DNA of 64,000 nt, from assembly GCF_006738645.1 (NCBI RefSeq), contig NZ_AP019700.1, positions 1,686,001 to 1,750,000 on the forward strand. The letters are read 5' to 3'. The notes under the pieces are model-generated. The model saw only the letters and a program-made list of their open reading frames with translations, ran no database searches and was not told the origin of the DNA. Each line of letters opens with the position of its first letter. The stretch's first letter is position 1. The stretch is from Stella humosa (lineage in GTDB: Bacteria; Pseudomonadota; Alphaproteobacteria; ATCC43930; Allostellaceae). Both the position numbers and the translations under genes were made by a program. Positions 37,379-46,058 of the stretch are shown in pieces.

Positions 37379-37585
37379 CTACTTGCACTTCGCCACGCAC
37401 TGCCCGGCCTTGCCGCCGCACTGGCCCTTGTTGCCGGTGCGCGCGAGGCAGGCCTGCTCCTCGTCGATGCATTTCTGCCGGCACTGGGCCTGGGCCATGG
37501 CCTCGGGGGCGAAGACAGCCATCTGCCCGGCAGCAAGCAACGGAGCAATCGCAAGAACGCCCATCAGTGTCTTGAAGCGTCGCAT
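37379..37585 (-). CDS. Small exported Cys-rich peptide with symmetric Cys spacing
   Basis: 68 residues; ATG after GGGAGGGAAAC. Signal peptide ends near AMAQA. The mature peptide of about 36 residues has six Cys at positions 35, 39, 46, 56, 63 and 67, that is C-x3-C-x6-C-x9-C-x6-C-x3-C, a mirror-symmetric pattern. This suggests a helical hairpin cross-linked by nested disulfides. First gene of the minus unit with the GMC enzyme. I do not recognise the family. Confidence 0.7.
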   Translation of the reverse strand: MRRFKTLMGVLAIAPLLAAGQMAVFAPEAMAQAQCRQKCIDEEQACLARTGNKGQCGGKAGQCVAKCK

Positions 37586-37768
37586 GTTTCCCTCCCGCCG
37601 ACCCGCGTTCTCCGGGTTGCGGGGAAGAGTAGCGCCGCCCGTTCATCGAGGCCAGCGGCAGCTTGCTTCGGTAGCGGCTCGGGCGGCAGCCTTGCCCAGG
37701 CTGCGCCTTGACCCGGATGCCGGCTATAGGGCGTATGACGCGCGGATCGGCAGGGAAAGGACGGCGAG

Positions 37769-38737
37769 ATGACGGCGATCGGCCTGGGCTTCATCGGCTA
37801 CGGCATCATGGGCGACCGGCTGCTGCGGGCGGCGCTCGACCATGACCCGGCGGTGCTGCGGACGGTCGGCGTGTGGGATCCGTCGGCCGAGGCGATGGCG
37901 CGTCTGGCCGCGAACTTCCCCGGCGTCGCCCGCCTGCACGACCCGGCCGAGGTGATCGCTGCGGCCGACTGCGTCTATGTCGCCTCGCCGCCGGCCAGCC
38001 ACCTGGAGCACGCCCACGCGATCCTGGGGGCGGGCAAGGCCGCCTTCCTGGAGAAGCCGCTGGCGGTCGATGTCGGCCAGGCCGAGCGGCTGGTCGCAGG
38101 TGCGGCCGGTGCGCGGGCGGCGGTCAACTTCCCCTTCGCCTCGTCGCTGGCGGTGGCGCAACTGGCCGCCTGGCTTGACGAAGGCGCGGTTGGGGCGCCG
38201 CAGTCCTTGCGCATCGAGGTCGCCTTCGCCCGCTGGCCGCGGCCCTGGCAGGAGGATGCCGCCGGCTGGCTCGCGCGCCGCGGCCAGGGCGGGTTCACGC
38301 GCGAGGTGGTGTCGCACTTCCTGTTCCTGGCGCGCCGCCGCCTGGGGCCGCTGACGCTGCTGGCGCACAGCGTCGAGTACCCGGGCGGCGACAAGGCCGA
38401 GGAGGTGATCGCCGCCACCCTGACCGCGGGCGAGGTGCCGGTGCGCCTGTCCGGCCGCGTCGGCGGCACCGACAAGGCCGACCACAACCGCTGGACGTTG
38501 GAAGGCGACCTTGGCGCGATCCGCCTCAGCGACTGGTCGGTGGCAGAGCGGCGCCAGCCAGACGGCACCTGGCGGGAAGCGGCCGACGCCATGCCCAACG
38601 AGAAGGCGCGCCCCCTGGTGCTGAAGCGCCAACTCGACAGCGTCGCCGCCATGGCCCACGGCCGGCCGCACCCGCTGGCGACCCTGGGCGAGGCGCTCGA
38701 CGTGCAGCGCGTGGTCGAGGCCATCCTGGCGGGCTGA
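37769..38737 (+). CDS. Gfo/Idh/MocA-family NAD(P)-dependent oxidoreductase
   Basis: 322 residues; ATG after AAAGGACGGCGAG. Rossmann motif GLGFIGYGIMGDRLL, then CVYVASPPASHLEHAHAILG and the family EKP motif (FLEKPLAVD). The C-terminal half is the Gfo/Idh alpha/beta domain. These enzymes oxidise or reduce sugars, inositols or related cyclic polyols. It is a lone gene, divergent from the GMC operon and convergent with the SDR downstream. A TATAGG box lies near 37724. Confidence 0.88.
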   Translation: MTAIGLGFIGYGIMGDRLLRAALDHDPAVLRTVGVWDPSAEAMARLAANFPGVARLHDPAEVIAAADCVYVASPPASHLEHAHAILGAGKAAFLEKPLAVDVGQAERLVAGAAGARAAVNFPFASSLAVAQLAAWLDEGAVGAPQSLRIEVAFARWPRPWQEDAAGWLARRGQGGFTREVVSHFLFLARRRLGPLTLLAHSVEYPGGDKAEEVIAATLTAGEVPVRLSGRVGGTDKADHNRWTLEGDLGAIRLSDWSVAERRQPDGTWREAADAMPNEKARPLVLKRQLDSVAAMAHGRPHPLATLGEALDVQRVVEAILAG

Positions 38738-38746
38738 GGACAGACC

Positions 38747-39526
38747 TTACAAACGGGAGATCCCCAGCCCGCCATCGACATGGATGGCCTCGCCGGTGCT
38801 GAAGTCGAAGGCGCCCGATGCCAGCGCCGCCACGGCGCGGCCGATATCCTCGGCCTCGCCCCATCGGCGTGCGGGCGGGGTGCCGGCGGCGATGATCGGG
38901 TCATAGGTGGCACTGACGGGGGCCGTCATGTCGGTGCGGATGATGCCGGGGCGGATCTCGAAGGCCGGTATGCCGGCCTCGGCCAGGCGCAGCGCGAAAA
39001 GGCGGGTCATCATCGGCAAGCCGGCCTTGGCGATGCAGTATTCGCCGCGATTGATGCTGGCCATCGTCGCGTTCACCGACGAGATGGTGACGATCGCCCG
39101 CCGGCGCCGGCCGCCCTCGTCGAGCCAGCGCCGCGCCAGCGCCTGGGTCAGGAAGAAGGGGCCGCGCAGGTTGATCGTGACCAGCCGGTCGAAGCTCTCC
39201 GGCGTCATGTCGAGCAGGTCGCCGCGGCGCTGCACCGATACGCCTGCATTGTTGACCAGCAGCCCGATCGGCCCCAGGGCGGCCATGACCGCATCGAGCA
39301 GTGCCGCATGGCCCGCCGGGTCAGCCACGTCGGCCCGCACGAAGGTGCCGCTGCCGCCGCGCGCGGCGATCCCGCCCAGCGTCTCGGCCACCTCGGCATC
39401 GTCGACGATGTCGTTGATGGCGACGTCATGGCCCGACTCCGCCAGCGCGTAGGCGATGCCGCGGCCGATGCCGCGCCGCCCGCCGGTGACCAGGGCGACC
39501 GGCCGGCCGCCCGCTGTTTCCGTCAT
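38747..39526 (-). CDS. Short-chain dehydrogenase/reductase (FabG-like)
   Basis: 259 residues. TGGRRGIG near residue 14, VNNAGVSVQRRGDLLDMT, catalytic Ser in ISSVNATMAS, Tyr and Lys in EYCIAKAGL and the C-terminal TGEAIHVDGGLGIS all support an active NAD(P)-dependent alcohol dehydrogenase or ketoreductase. The gene sits alone on the minus strand between a Gfo/Idh gene and the molybdenum enzyme, and may share a substrate with either. Confidence 0.88.
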   Translation of the reverse strand: MTETAGGRPVALVTGGRRGIGRGIAYALAESGHDVAINDIVDDAEVAETLGGIAARGGSGTFVRADVADPAGHAALLDAVMAALGPIGLLVNNAGVSVQRRGDLLDMTPESFDRLVTINLRGPFFLTQALARRWLDEGGRRRRAIVTISSVNATMASINRGEYCIAKAGLPMMTRLFALRLAEAGIPAFEIRPGIIRTDMTAPVSATYDPIIAAGTPPARRWGEAEDIGRAVAALASGAFDFSTGEAIHVDGGLGISRL

Positions 39527-39675
39527 GTCCGCATTCCTTCCCTTGGCCGTTCAGCATAGGCGCCGGCGAGGGGCCTTGGAAAACCCCCGCATGGGTATAG
39601 GCTCATCCCAGAGCGGGAATGCCGCCCCTGCCGGAGCGGCTTCGCCGACCGAAAGTCCACTGGGGAGGACGCAAC

Positions 39676-40143
39676 ATGGCCGTCTCAAGGTCGCTCGACG
39701 TCAACGGCCGGGTCGTCTCGATCGAGATCGACGATCCGGAAATGCCGTTGCTCTATGCCCTGCGCGACAACCTGGCCCTGCACGGCCCGCGCTTCGGCTG
39801 CGGGCTGGGGCAGTGCGGCGCTTGCACCGTCCATGTCGACGGGGTGGCCATGCGCTCCTGCGTGTTGCCGCTGTCGGCGGTGGCGGCCGGGCAGAAGGTG
39901 GTGACGCTTGAAGGGCTGGGCACGGCCGACAAGCCGCACCCCGTCCAGCAAGCCTTCATCGCCGAGCAGGCCGCCCAATGCGGCTACTGCATCAACGGCA
40001 TGATCATGGAGTCGGCCGCCTTCCTGGCGAAGGCGAAGAAACCGAGCGAGGCCGACATCAAGGCGGCGCTCGCCAACAACCTTTGCCGCTGCGGCACCCA
40101 TGCCGCGATCCTGCGCGCCGTGAAGCGCGCGGCCGAAGCGTGA
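39676..40143 (+). CDS. [2Fe-2S] subunit of IorAB-type molybdenum hydroxylase
   Basis: 155 residues; ATG after TGGGGAGGACGCAAC. Plant-type cluster ligands Cys42, 47, 50 (GCGLGQCGAC) and 62, and second cluster ligands Cys102, 105, 137 and 139 (CGYC and LCRC). This is the small electron-transfer subunit of the xanthine dehydrogenase family, here of the isoquinoline 1-oxidoreductase or aldehyde dehydrogenase type that lacks an FAD subunit. The catalytic subunit follows after 14 bases. Confidence 0.92.
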   Translation: MAVSRSLDVNGRVVSIEIDDPEMPLLYALRDNLALHGPRFGCGLGQCGACTVHVDGVAMRSCVLPLSAVAAGQKVVTLEGLGTADKPHPVQQAFIAEQAAQCGYCINGMIMESAAFLAKAKKPSEADIKAALANNLCRCGTHAAILRAVKRAAEA

Positions 40144-40157
40144 CGGGGAGAACCTCC

Positions 40158-42389
40158 ATGACCACGCAAGCCATGCTGTCGCGGCGCGGCGTCCTCAAGG
40201 CCGGCGGCGCCCTCGTCGTCGGCTTCCAGCTTTCCGGCCCGATCGGCCAGGCCTTCGCGCAGGGATCGGGGGCATCGGCCGCCGGGCCCAAGCCGGTCGC
40301 CCTCGACCTCGTCGACACCTTCCTGTCGATCGACGGGCAGGGGCAGGTGACGATCTATTCCGGCAAGGTCGATCTCGGCACCGGGGTGCAGAGCGCGCTG
40401 GGGCAAATGATCGCCGACGAGCTCGACGTGCCCGACGCGCGGGTGACGGTGATCCAGGGCGACACCGACCTGACGCCCGACCAGGGGCCGACCTATGGCA
40501 GCCTGTCGATCCAGAATGGCGGCGTGCAGATCCGCCAGGCGGCCGCCACCGCGCGATCGGCCCTGCTGGACGAGGCGGCCAAGCGCCTTGGCGTGGCCAA
40601 GGCCGATCTCGTGGTGGTCGACGGCGCGATCTCGGCCAAGGGCGGCGGGCGCAGCGTCACCTATGCCGAGCTGATCGGCGGCCGGCGCTTCGAGGTGAAG
40701 CTCGACCCCGCCGCGCCGACCAAGAAGCCGGCCGACTACAAGCTGGTCGGCCGCTCGCAGCCCCGCCGCGACGTGCCCGACAAGATCATGGGCCGCTTCA
40801 CCTACATGCAGGATTTCCGCGTGGCGGGCATGCTGCACGGGCGGGTGATCTATCCGCCGGCGATCGGCGCCAAGCTGGAAAGCGTCGACGAAAGCTCGGT
40901 CAAGGGCTTGCCGGGCGCAGTGCAGGTGGTGCGCCAGGGCAACTTCCTGGGTGTCGTCGCCAGCAACGAGTGGGCCGCGATCCGGGCTGCCGGCGCGTTG
41001 AAGGCGACGTGGTCGAAGTCCGAGACGCTGCCCGACCAGTCCCGCCTGTGGGAGCATGTGCGCGCGACCAAGGTGGTGAAGGACGACGTCACCAGCAATG
41101 TCGGCGACACGGCCGCGGCGATGAAGGGCGAGGGACGCAAGTTCGCCGCCAGCTACGACTTCGCCATCCACACCCACGGCTCGATCGGCCCGTCCTGCTC
41201 TATCGCCGAGTTCAAGGACGGCAAGCTGACCTCCTGGTCGGCCTCGCAGGCGACCCACAACCTGCGCAAGCAGTTGGCGCAGATGCTGGCGATGCCGCTC
41301 GATGCGGTGCACTGCGTCTATATCGAGGGCTCCGGCTGCTACGGGCGCAACGGCCACGAGGACGCGGCGGCCGACGCCGCGCTGATGGCCAGGGCGGTGG
41401 GGCGGCCGGTCCGGGTGCAATGGTCGCGCGCCGACGAGCATGGCTGGGACCCGAAGGGGCCGCCGACCCTGATCGACCTGCGCGCCAACCTGGATGCCGG
41501 CGGCAACGTGACGGCCTGGGAGTCCGAGTTCTTCATCCCCCAGGGGGCGGCCGGCAACGTCGCCCTGGTGGCGGCCGACCTGGCGGGCCTGCCCAACGCC
41601 ACCGACATCGCACCGGGCGGCATCCACCAGAACTCGGCCATCCCCTACAAGTTCGCCAACGTCCGCACGGTCTGCCGGCGGCTGGAGACGACGCCCTTCA
41701 AGCCGTCCTGGATCCGCACGCCCGGGCGGATGCAGAACACCTATGCCAACGAATGTTTCCTCGACGAACTGGCCGCCGCCGCCGGGGCGGATCCGCTCGC
41801 CTATCGCCTGAAGTACCTCGACCCCGCCGACCGCCGCGGCATCGAGGTGCTGGAGCGGCTGGAGAAACTGGCGAAGTGGGAGAGGCGGCCGTCGCCCCAG
41901 CGATCGACTGCCGGCGACGTGCTGAAGGGGCGGGGGCTGACCTACGTCAAGTACGAGCTGGTGCGCACCTATGTCGGTGCGGTGGCCGAGGTCGAGGTCG
42001 AGCGGGCGACCGGCATCATCCGGGTGACGCGCTTCTACGTCGTCCACGACTGCGGCCAGATGATCAACCCCGACGGGGTGAAGGCACAGATCGAGGGCAA
42101 CGTCTTCCAGACCGTAAGCCGCACCTTGAAGGAGGAACTGACCTTCGACCGCGGCGCCGTCACCAGCCTGGACTGGGCCAGCTATCCGATCCTGACCTTC
42201 CCGGAGGTGCCGGAACTGGTCATGGAACTGATCGACCGCCCGGCCGAGAAGCCGTGGGGTGCGGGCGAGCCGACGGCGGCCGTGGTGCCGTCCGCCATCT
42301 CCAACGCCGTGTTCGACGCGACGGGCGTGCGGCTGCGCTCGGTGCCCTACACGCCCGCCAAGGTGAAGGCGGCGTTGCAGCAGGCATGA
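40158..42389 (+). CDS. Molybdopterin catalytic subunit of IorAB-type hydroxylase
   Basis: 743 residues; Tat signal peptide (LSRRGVLKAGGALVVGFQLS), so it is exported folded, carrying the small subunit. Family blocks: FLSIDGQGQVTIYSGKVDLG, the GPSCSIAEF region, VYIEGSGCYGRNGHEDAAAD, and the likely active-site Glu in PWGAGEPTAAVVPSAISNA. It hydroxylates N-heterocycles or oxidises aldehydes with water as oxygen source. The usual FAD subunit is absent, as in IorAB; the expected cytochrome c partner is not adjacent. Confidence 0.9.
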   Translation: MTTQAMLSRRGVLKAGGALVVGFQLSGPIGQAFAQGSGASAAGPKPVALDLVDTFLSIDGQGQVTIYSGKVDLGTGVQSALGQMIADELDVPDARVTVIQGDTDLTPDQGPTYGSLSIQNGGVQIRQAAATARSALLDEAAKRLGVAKADLVVVDGAISAKGGGRSVTYAELIGGRRFEVKLDPAAPTKKPADYKLVGRSQPRRDVPDKIMGRFTYMQDFRVAGMLHGRVIYPPAIGAKLESVDESSVKGLPGAVQVVRQGNFLGVVASNEWAAIRAAGALKATWSKSETLPDQSRLWEHVRATKVVKDDVTSNVGDTAAAMKGEGRKFAASYDFAIHTHGSIGPSCSIAEFKDGKLTSWSASQATHNLRKQLAQMLAMPLDAVHCVYIEGSGCYGRNGHEDAAADAALMARAVGRPVRVQWSRADEHGWDPKGPPTLIDLRANLDAGGNVTAWESEFFIPQGAAGNVALVAADLAGLPNATDIAPGGIHQNSAIPYKFANVRTVCRRLETTPFKPSWIRTPGRMQNTYANECFLDELAAAAGADPLAYRLKYLDPADRRGIEVLERLEKLAKWERRPSPQRSTAGDVLKGRGLTYVKYELVRTYVGAVAEVEVERATGIIRVTRFYVVHDCGQMINPDGVKAQIEGNVFQTVSRTLKEELTFDRGAVTSLDWASYPILTFPEVPELVMELIDRPAEKPWGAGEPTAAVVPSAISNAVFDATGVRLRSVPYTPAKVKAALQQA

Positions 42390-42398
42390 GGTGCGGAT

Positions 42399-42426
42399 CG
42401 GGGTGGGGCCGGCGGGCCTCACCCCG
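42399..42426 (+). terminator. GC-rich hairpin after the molybdenum enzyme genes
   Basis: GGGGTGGGG and the complementary CCTCACCCC form an 11 to 12-base stem (one G-T pair) with a short loop, nine bases after the stop. No T-run follows. A terminator function is likely but unproven. Confidence 0.45.
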
Positions 42427-42563
42427 GTTCATGCTGGCTGCCCGCGATTTCAAGGCGAATTCCCCTCATCCCAGGCGCTAGAAAAAACCGTTGCCGGAAA
42501 GCGTGCGAGGGATGTCATAAGGGCGCCCCCTAGTTGCAGCCCTTCCAGCCGGAGGCCTCGGGC

Positions 42564-43376
42564 ATGGCGCTCAAGCATATCCTCGGTCTCGACCATATCG
42601 TCGTCACTGTCCGCGACCTCGATGCCGCGGCGCTGCGCTGGCAGGAACTGGGATTCGCCGTGTCGCCGCGCGGGACCCACTCGCCCCATCTGGGTTCGGC
42701 CAACTACACCATCGTCTTCGACGACGACTATATCGAGCTGCTTGGTGTGCTGACGCCGACCGAGCACCTGAAGCCCACCATCGCCTTCCTGGAGAAGCGC
42801 GAGGGGCTGGAGCGCGCGGCCTTCACCACGGACGAAGCCGCGGCGGGGGCCGCGGAACTGCGCGCCCGCGGGCTGGAGCCGCTGGGCCCGGTGCATTTCG
42901 GCCGGCCCGTCGAGCTGCCGGGCGGCGGTGTGGGCGAGGCGCGCTTCAACGTCTTCCGCTGGCCGATCGCCGAGGCGCCGGGCGGCCTGCGCATCTTCGC
43001 CTGCCAGCACCTTACCCGCGAGACGGTCTGGGTTCCGGAATTGCAGCAGCACGCCAACGGCGCCCGCCGCCTGGTCCGCATCGAAATCTTGGCAGACGAC
43101 CCGGCGGCCGCGGCCGCCCACCTGTCGCGCCTGATCGACGAGCCGGCGACCGCGACGGCCGATGGTAACCGGGTGCCGTCCGGCGGCAGCCGCGCGGACT
43201 TCCTTTTCTACGACGCCGCCACCTTCGCCCGTCGCTACCCGGCGGCCGTGCGGGCCGGGGCCGCCGCCGATGGCGGCGTGGCCGTCGTCGTGGCGACCGA
43301 CGATGCCGCGCGGGCCGGCACCACCGTGCCCGCCGCCGATGCCAGCGGCGTCATCCTGCATTTCGTCCCGGCCTGA
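42564..43376 (+). CDS. VOC/glyoxalase-like domain protein
   Basis: 270 residues from the ATG that opens KHILGLDHIVVTVRDLDAAA. An upstream start (42534) would add residues unlike the family. First half is a VOC (glyoxalase/dioxygenase) module, with the second repeat less clear. Metal ligands are plausible in LDHIVV and the following YIELLGV block. Such proteins act on small hydrophobic or thiol-conjugated molecules. It is followed 70 bases later by the second peptide-type importer, with which it may be co-transcribed. Confidence 0.82.
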   Translation: MALKHILGLDHIVVTVRDLDAAALRWQELGFAVSPRGTHSPHLGSANYTIVFDDDYIELLGVLTPTEHLKPTIAFLEKREGLERAAFTTDEAAAGAAELRARGLEPLGPVHFGRPVELPGGGVGEARFNVFRWPIAEAPGGLRIFACQHLTRETVWVPELQQHANGARRLVRIEILADDPAAAAAHLSRLIDEPATATADGNRVPSGGSRADFLFYDAATFARRYPAAVRAGAAADGGVAVVVATDDAARAGTTVPAADASGVILHFVPA

Positions 43377-43446
43377 GCCGCGTGGCCCGGACGATGCATC
43401 ATCTTCGCCCTATTCTCCGCATGTCGCTCGCCGTCAGGAGGCTCCC

Positions 43447-45063
43447 ATGACCGACCATCGTCTGGAATTGAAGCGCCGCACCCTCTTGATGACCACGGCC
43501 GCCATGGCCGCCAGCGTGATGTTTCCCGAGCGCGTGTTCGCGCAAGCCGCCCCGCGCAAGGGCGGGGTCTTCTCGGTCCACTACGGGGCCGAGCAGCGCC
43601 AGCTCAACCCCAGCCTCCAGGCGTCGACCGGCGTCTACATCATCGGCGGCAAGATCCAGGAGCCGCTGGTCGACCTGGACGCCAAGGGCGACCCGGTCGG
43701 CGTGCTGGCCGAGCGCTGGGAGGCGACGCCGGACGGCAAGACCATCACCTTCCACCTGCGCCGCAACGTCAACTGGCACGACGGCAAGCCCTTCACCTCG
43801 GCCGACGTGCAGTTCACGGCTATGGCGATGTGGAAGAAGATCCTGAACTACGGCTCGACGCTGCAGCTCTTCCTGACCGCGGTCGACACGCCCGACGCCC
43901 ACACCGCCATCTTCCGCTACGAGCGGCCGATGCCGCTGGGCCTGCTGCTGCGGGCACTGCCCGACCTGGGCTACATCTCGCCTAAGCATCTCTACGAGAC
44001 GGGCGACATCCGCCAGAACCCGGTCAACCTGGCCCCCATCGGCACCGGCCCCTTCAAGTTCGTGCAGTACGAGCGCGGCCAGCACGTGATCGCCGACCGC
44101 AACCCGAACTATTGGCGCGCCGACGCGCCCTATCTCGACCGCATCGTCTGGCGCGTCATCACCGACCGCTCGGCGGCCGCCGCCCAGCTTGAGGCCGGCC
44201 AGCTCCACTACAGCCCGTTCTCGGGCATCACGCTGTCGGACATCGCGCGCCTGGCCAAGGATCCGCGCTTCGTCGTCTCGACCAAGGGCAACGAGGGCAA
44301 TGCCCGCACCAACACGCTGGAATTCAACTTCCGCCGCAAGGAGCTGAGCGACATCCGCGTCCGGCGCGCCATCGCGCACGCCATCAACGTGCCGTTCTTC
44401 ATCGACAACTTCCTCGGCACCTTCGCCAAGCTCGGCACGGGGCCGGTGCCGTCGGTATCGACCGATTTCTATCCGGCCGATAACGGCCCGCAATATCCCT
44501 ACGACAAGGCCAAGGCAGCGCGCCTGCTGGACGAGGCCGGCTACAAGGCCGGCGCCGGCGGCACCCGCTTCTCGGTCCGGCTGCTGCCGGCGCCGTGGGG
44601 CGAGGACATCTCGCTGTGGTCGACCTTCGTGCAGCAGGCCCTGGGCGAGGTCGGCATCCGGGTCGAGGTGGTGCGCAACGACGGTGCCGGCTTCCTGAAG
44701 CAGGTCTATGCCGACCACGCTTTCGACCTCGCCACCGGCTGGCACCAGTATCGCAACGATCCCGCCGTCTCGACCACCGTCTGGTATCGCTCCGGCCAGC
44801 CCGTCGGCGCTCCCTGGACCAACCAGTGGGGCTGGACCGACCCGGAGATGGACCGGATCATCGACGACGCCGCGACCGAGATCGACCCCGCGAAGCGCAA
44901 GGCGCTCTACGCCCAGTTCCAGCAGCGCGCCAATTCCGAGTTGCCGATCTGGACGCCGATCGAGCAGATCTTCGTCACCACCATCTCGGCCAAGGCGCGC
45001 AACCACTCCAACACCCCGCGCTGGGGGTCGTCGAGCTGGCACGACCTGTGGCTGGCGGAATGA
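43447..45063 (+). CDS. Extracellular solute-binding protein family 5, second importer
   Basis: 538 residues; ATG after AGGAGGCTCCC. The signal region MTDHRLELKRRTLLMTTAAM is twin-arginine-like, with cleavage near AQA. RKGGVFSVHYGAEQRQLNPS and ERWEATPDGKTITFHLRRNV match family 5. Segments such as GTGPFKFVQYERGQHVIADR and VRRAIAHAINVPFFIDNF are diagnostic. It is distinct from the two paralogues in the catabolic island. Heads the operon with two permeases and a fused ATPase. Confidence 0.9.
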   Translation: MTDHRLELKRRTLLMTTAAMAASVMFPERVFAQAAPRKGGVFSVHYGAEQRQLNPSLQASTGVYIIGGKIQEPLVDLDAKGDPVGVLAERWEATPDGKTITFHLRRNVNWHDGKPFTSADVQFTAMAMWKKILNYGSTLQLFLTAVDTPDAHTAIFRYERPMPLGLLLRALPDLGYISPKHLYETGDIRQNPVNLAPIGTGPFKFVQYERGQHVIADRNPNYWRADAPYLDRIVWRVITDRSAAAAQLEAGQLHYSPFSGITLSDIARLAKDPRFVVSTKGNEGNARTNTLEFNFRRKELSDIRVRRAIAHAINVPFFIDNFLGTFAKLGTGPVPSVSTDFYPADNGPQYPYDKAKAARLLDEAGYKAGAGGTRFSVRLLPAPWGEDISLWSTFVQQALGEVGIRVEVVRNDGAGFLKQVYADHAFDLATGWHQYRNDPAVSTTVWYRSGQPVGAPWTNQWGWTDPEMDRIIDDAATEIDPAKRKALYAQFQQRANSELPIWTPIEQIFVTTISAKARNHSNTPRWGSSSWHDLWLAE

Positions 45064-45075
45064 CGCGCTGAAGCG

Positions 45076-46053
45076 ATGCGGGTCCTTTCCCTGGCGGGGC
45101 GGCGCCTGGCCGCCTCGCTGCCAACCCTGTTCCTGATCCTGGTCGGGGTCTTCCTGCTGCTCCAGTTCGCGCCGGGCGACACGGTCGACGCGATGATGGC
45201 GCAGATGGGGGGCGGGGACGCCGCCACCGCGCGCGAGTTGCGGCAGTTCTACGGGCTCGACCTGTCGGTGCCGGTCCAGCTCGGCAACTATCTGTGGCGG
45301 CTGGTGCGGCTCGACCTCGGCTTCTCGTCGATCTACGGCAAGCCGGTCGCGACCGTCATCGCCGAGCGGCTGCCGGCCACCATCCTGCTGATGACGGCCT
45401 CGCTGTCCTTTGCCTTCTTCGCCGGGCTGGTGCTGGGGGTGATCGCGGCGCGCGGGGTCAACAAGTGGCCCGACACTATCATCTCGACGCTGGGCCTGGT
45501 CTTCTACGCCACGCCCTCCTTCTGGTTCGGCCTGATGGCGATCGTCGTCTTCTCGATCTACCTGCAATGGCTGCCGGCGGGCGGGCTGGAGGACATCACC
45601 CGCATCCAGTCCGGCATCTGGCGCACCCTCGATATCGCCCGCCACCTCGTACTGCCGACGCTGACGCTGGGGCTGATCTTCCTGGCGATCTATCTGCGCA
45701 TCATGCGGGCCTCGATGCTGGAGGTCCTCAACCTCGACTTCGTGCGTACCGCGCGGGCCAAGGGGCTGGACGAGACCCGCGTCATCGTCCGCCACGTGCT
45801 GCGCAACGCGCTGCTGCCGATGGTGACGCTGATCGGGCTGCAGGCCGGCACGATGCTGGGCGGCTCGGTGGTGGTGGAGAGCGTCTTCTCGCTGCCGGGC
45901 CTCGGGCGGCTCGCCTACGAGTCCGTGATCCAGCGCGACCTGAACACCCTGCTCGGCATCGTCTTCGTGTCGGCCTTGCTGGTGATCGTGGTCAATTTCG
46001 CGGTCGATCTGGTCTATGCCCGGCTCGATCCGCGGATCGGCACGGGGGACTGA
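45076..46053 (+). CDS. DppB-type ABC permease, second importer
   Basis: 325 residues, starting 12 bases after the binding-protein stop. RRLAASLPTLFLILVGVFLL is the first span, FAPGDTVDAMM matches the family phrase after it, and the docking loop is VRTARAKGLDETRVIVRHVL. C-terminus VDLVYARLDPRIG is typical. It forms the membrane channel with the next gene. Confidence 0.9.
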   Translation: MRVLSLAGRRLAASLPTLFLILVGVFLLLQFAPGDTVDAMMAQMGGGDAATARELRQFYGLDLSVPVQLGNYLWRLVRLDLGFSSIYGKPVATVIAERLPATILLMTASLSFAFFAGLVLGVIAARGVNKWPDTIISTLGLVFYATPSFWFGLMAIVVFSIYLQWLPAGGLEDITRIQSGIWRTLDIARHLVLPTLTLGLIFLAIYLRIMRASMLEVLNLDFVRTARAKGLDETRVIVRHVLRNALLPMVTLIGLQAGTMLGGSVVVESVFSLPGLGRLAYESVIQRDLNTLLGIVFVSALLVIVVNFAVDLVYARLDPRIGTGD

Positions 46054-46058
46054 CGGGG

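Noticed and set aside
39984-42422. A very long open frame on the minus strand opposite the molybdenum enzyme
   Set aside because: It mirrors the codon pattern of the real gene in GC-rich DNA, is rich in Arg, His, Gly and Ala, and has no recognisable domain.
43399-45795. A long minus-strand open frame opposite the second binding protein
   Set aside because: Low-complexity Asp/Arg/Gly/Ala composition and full overlap with a well-supported family 5 binding protein.
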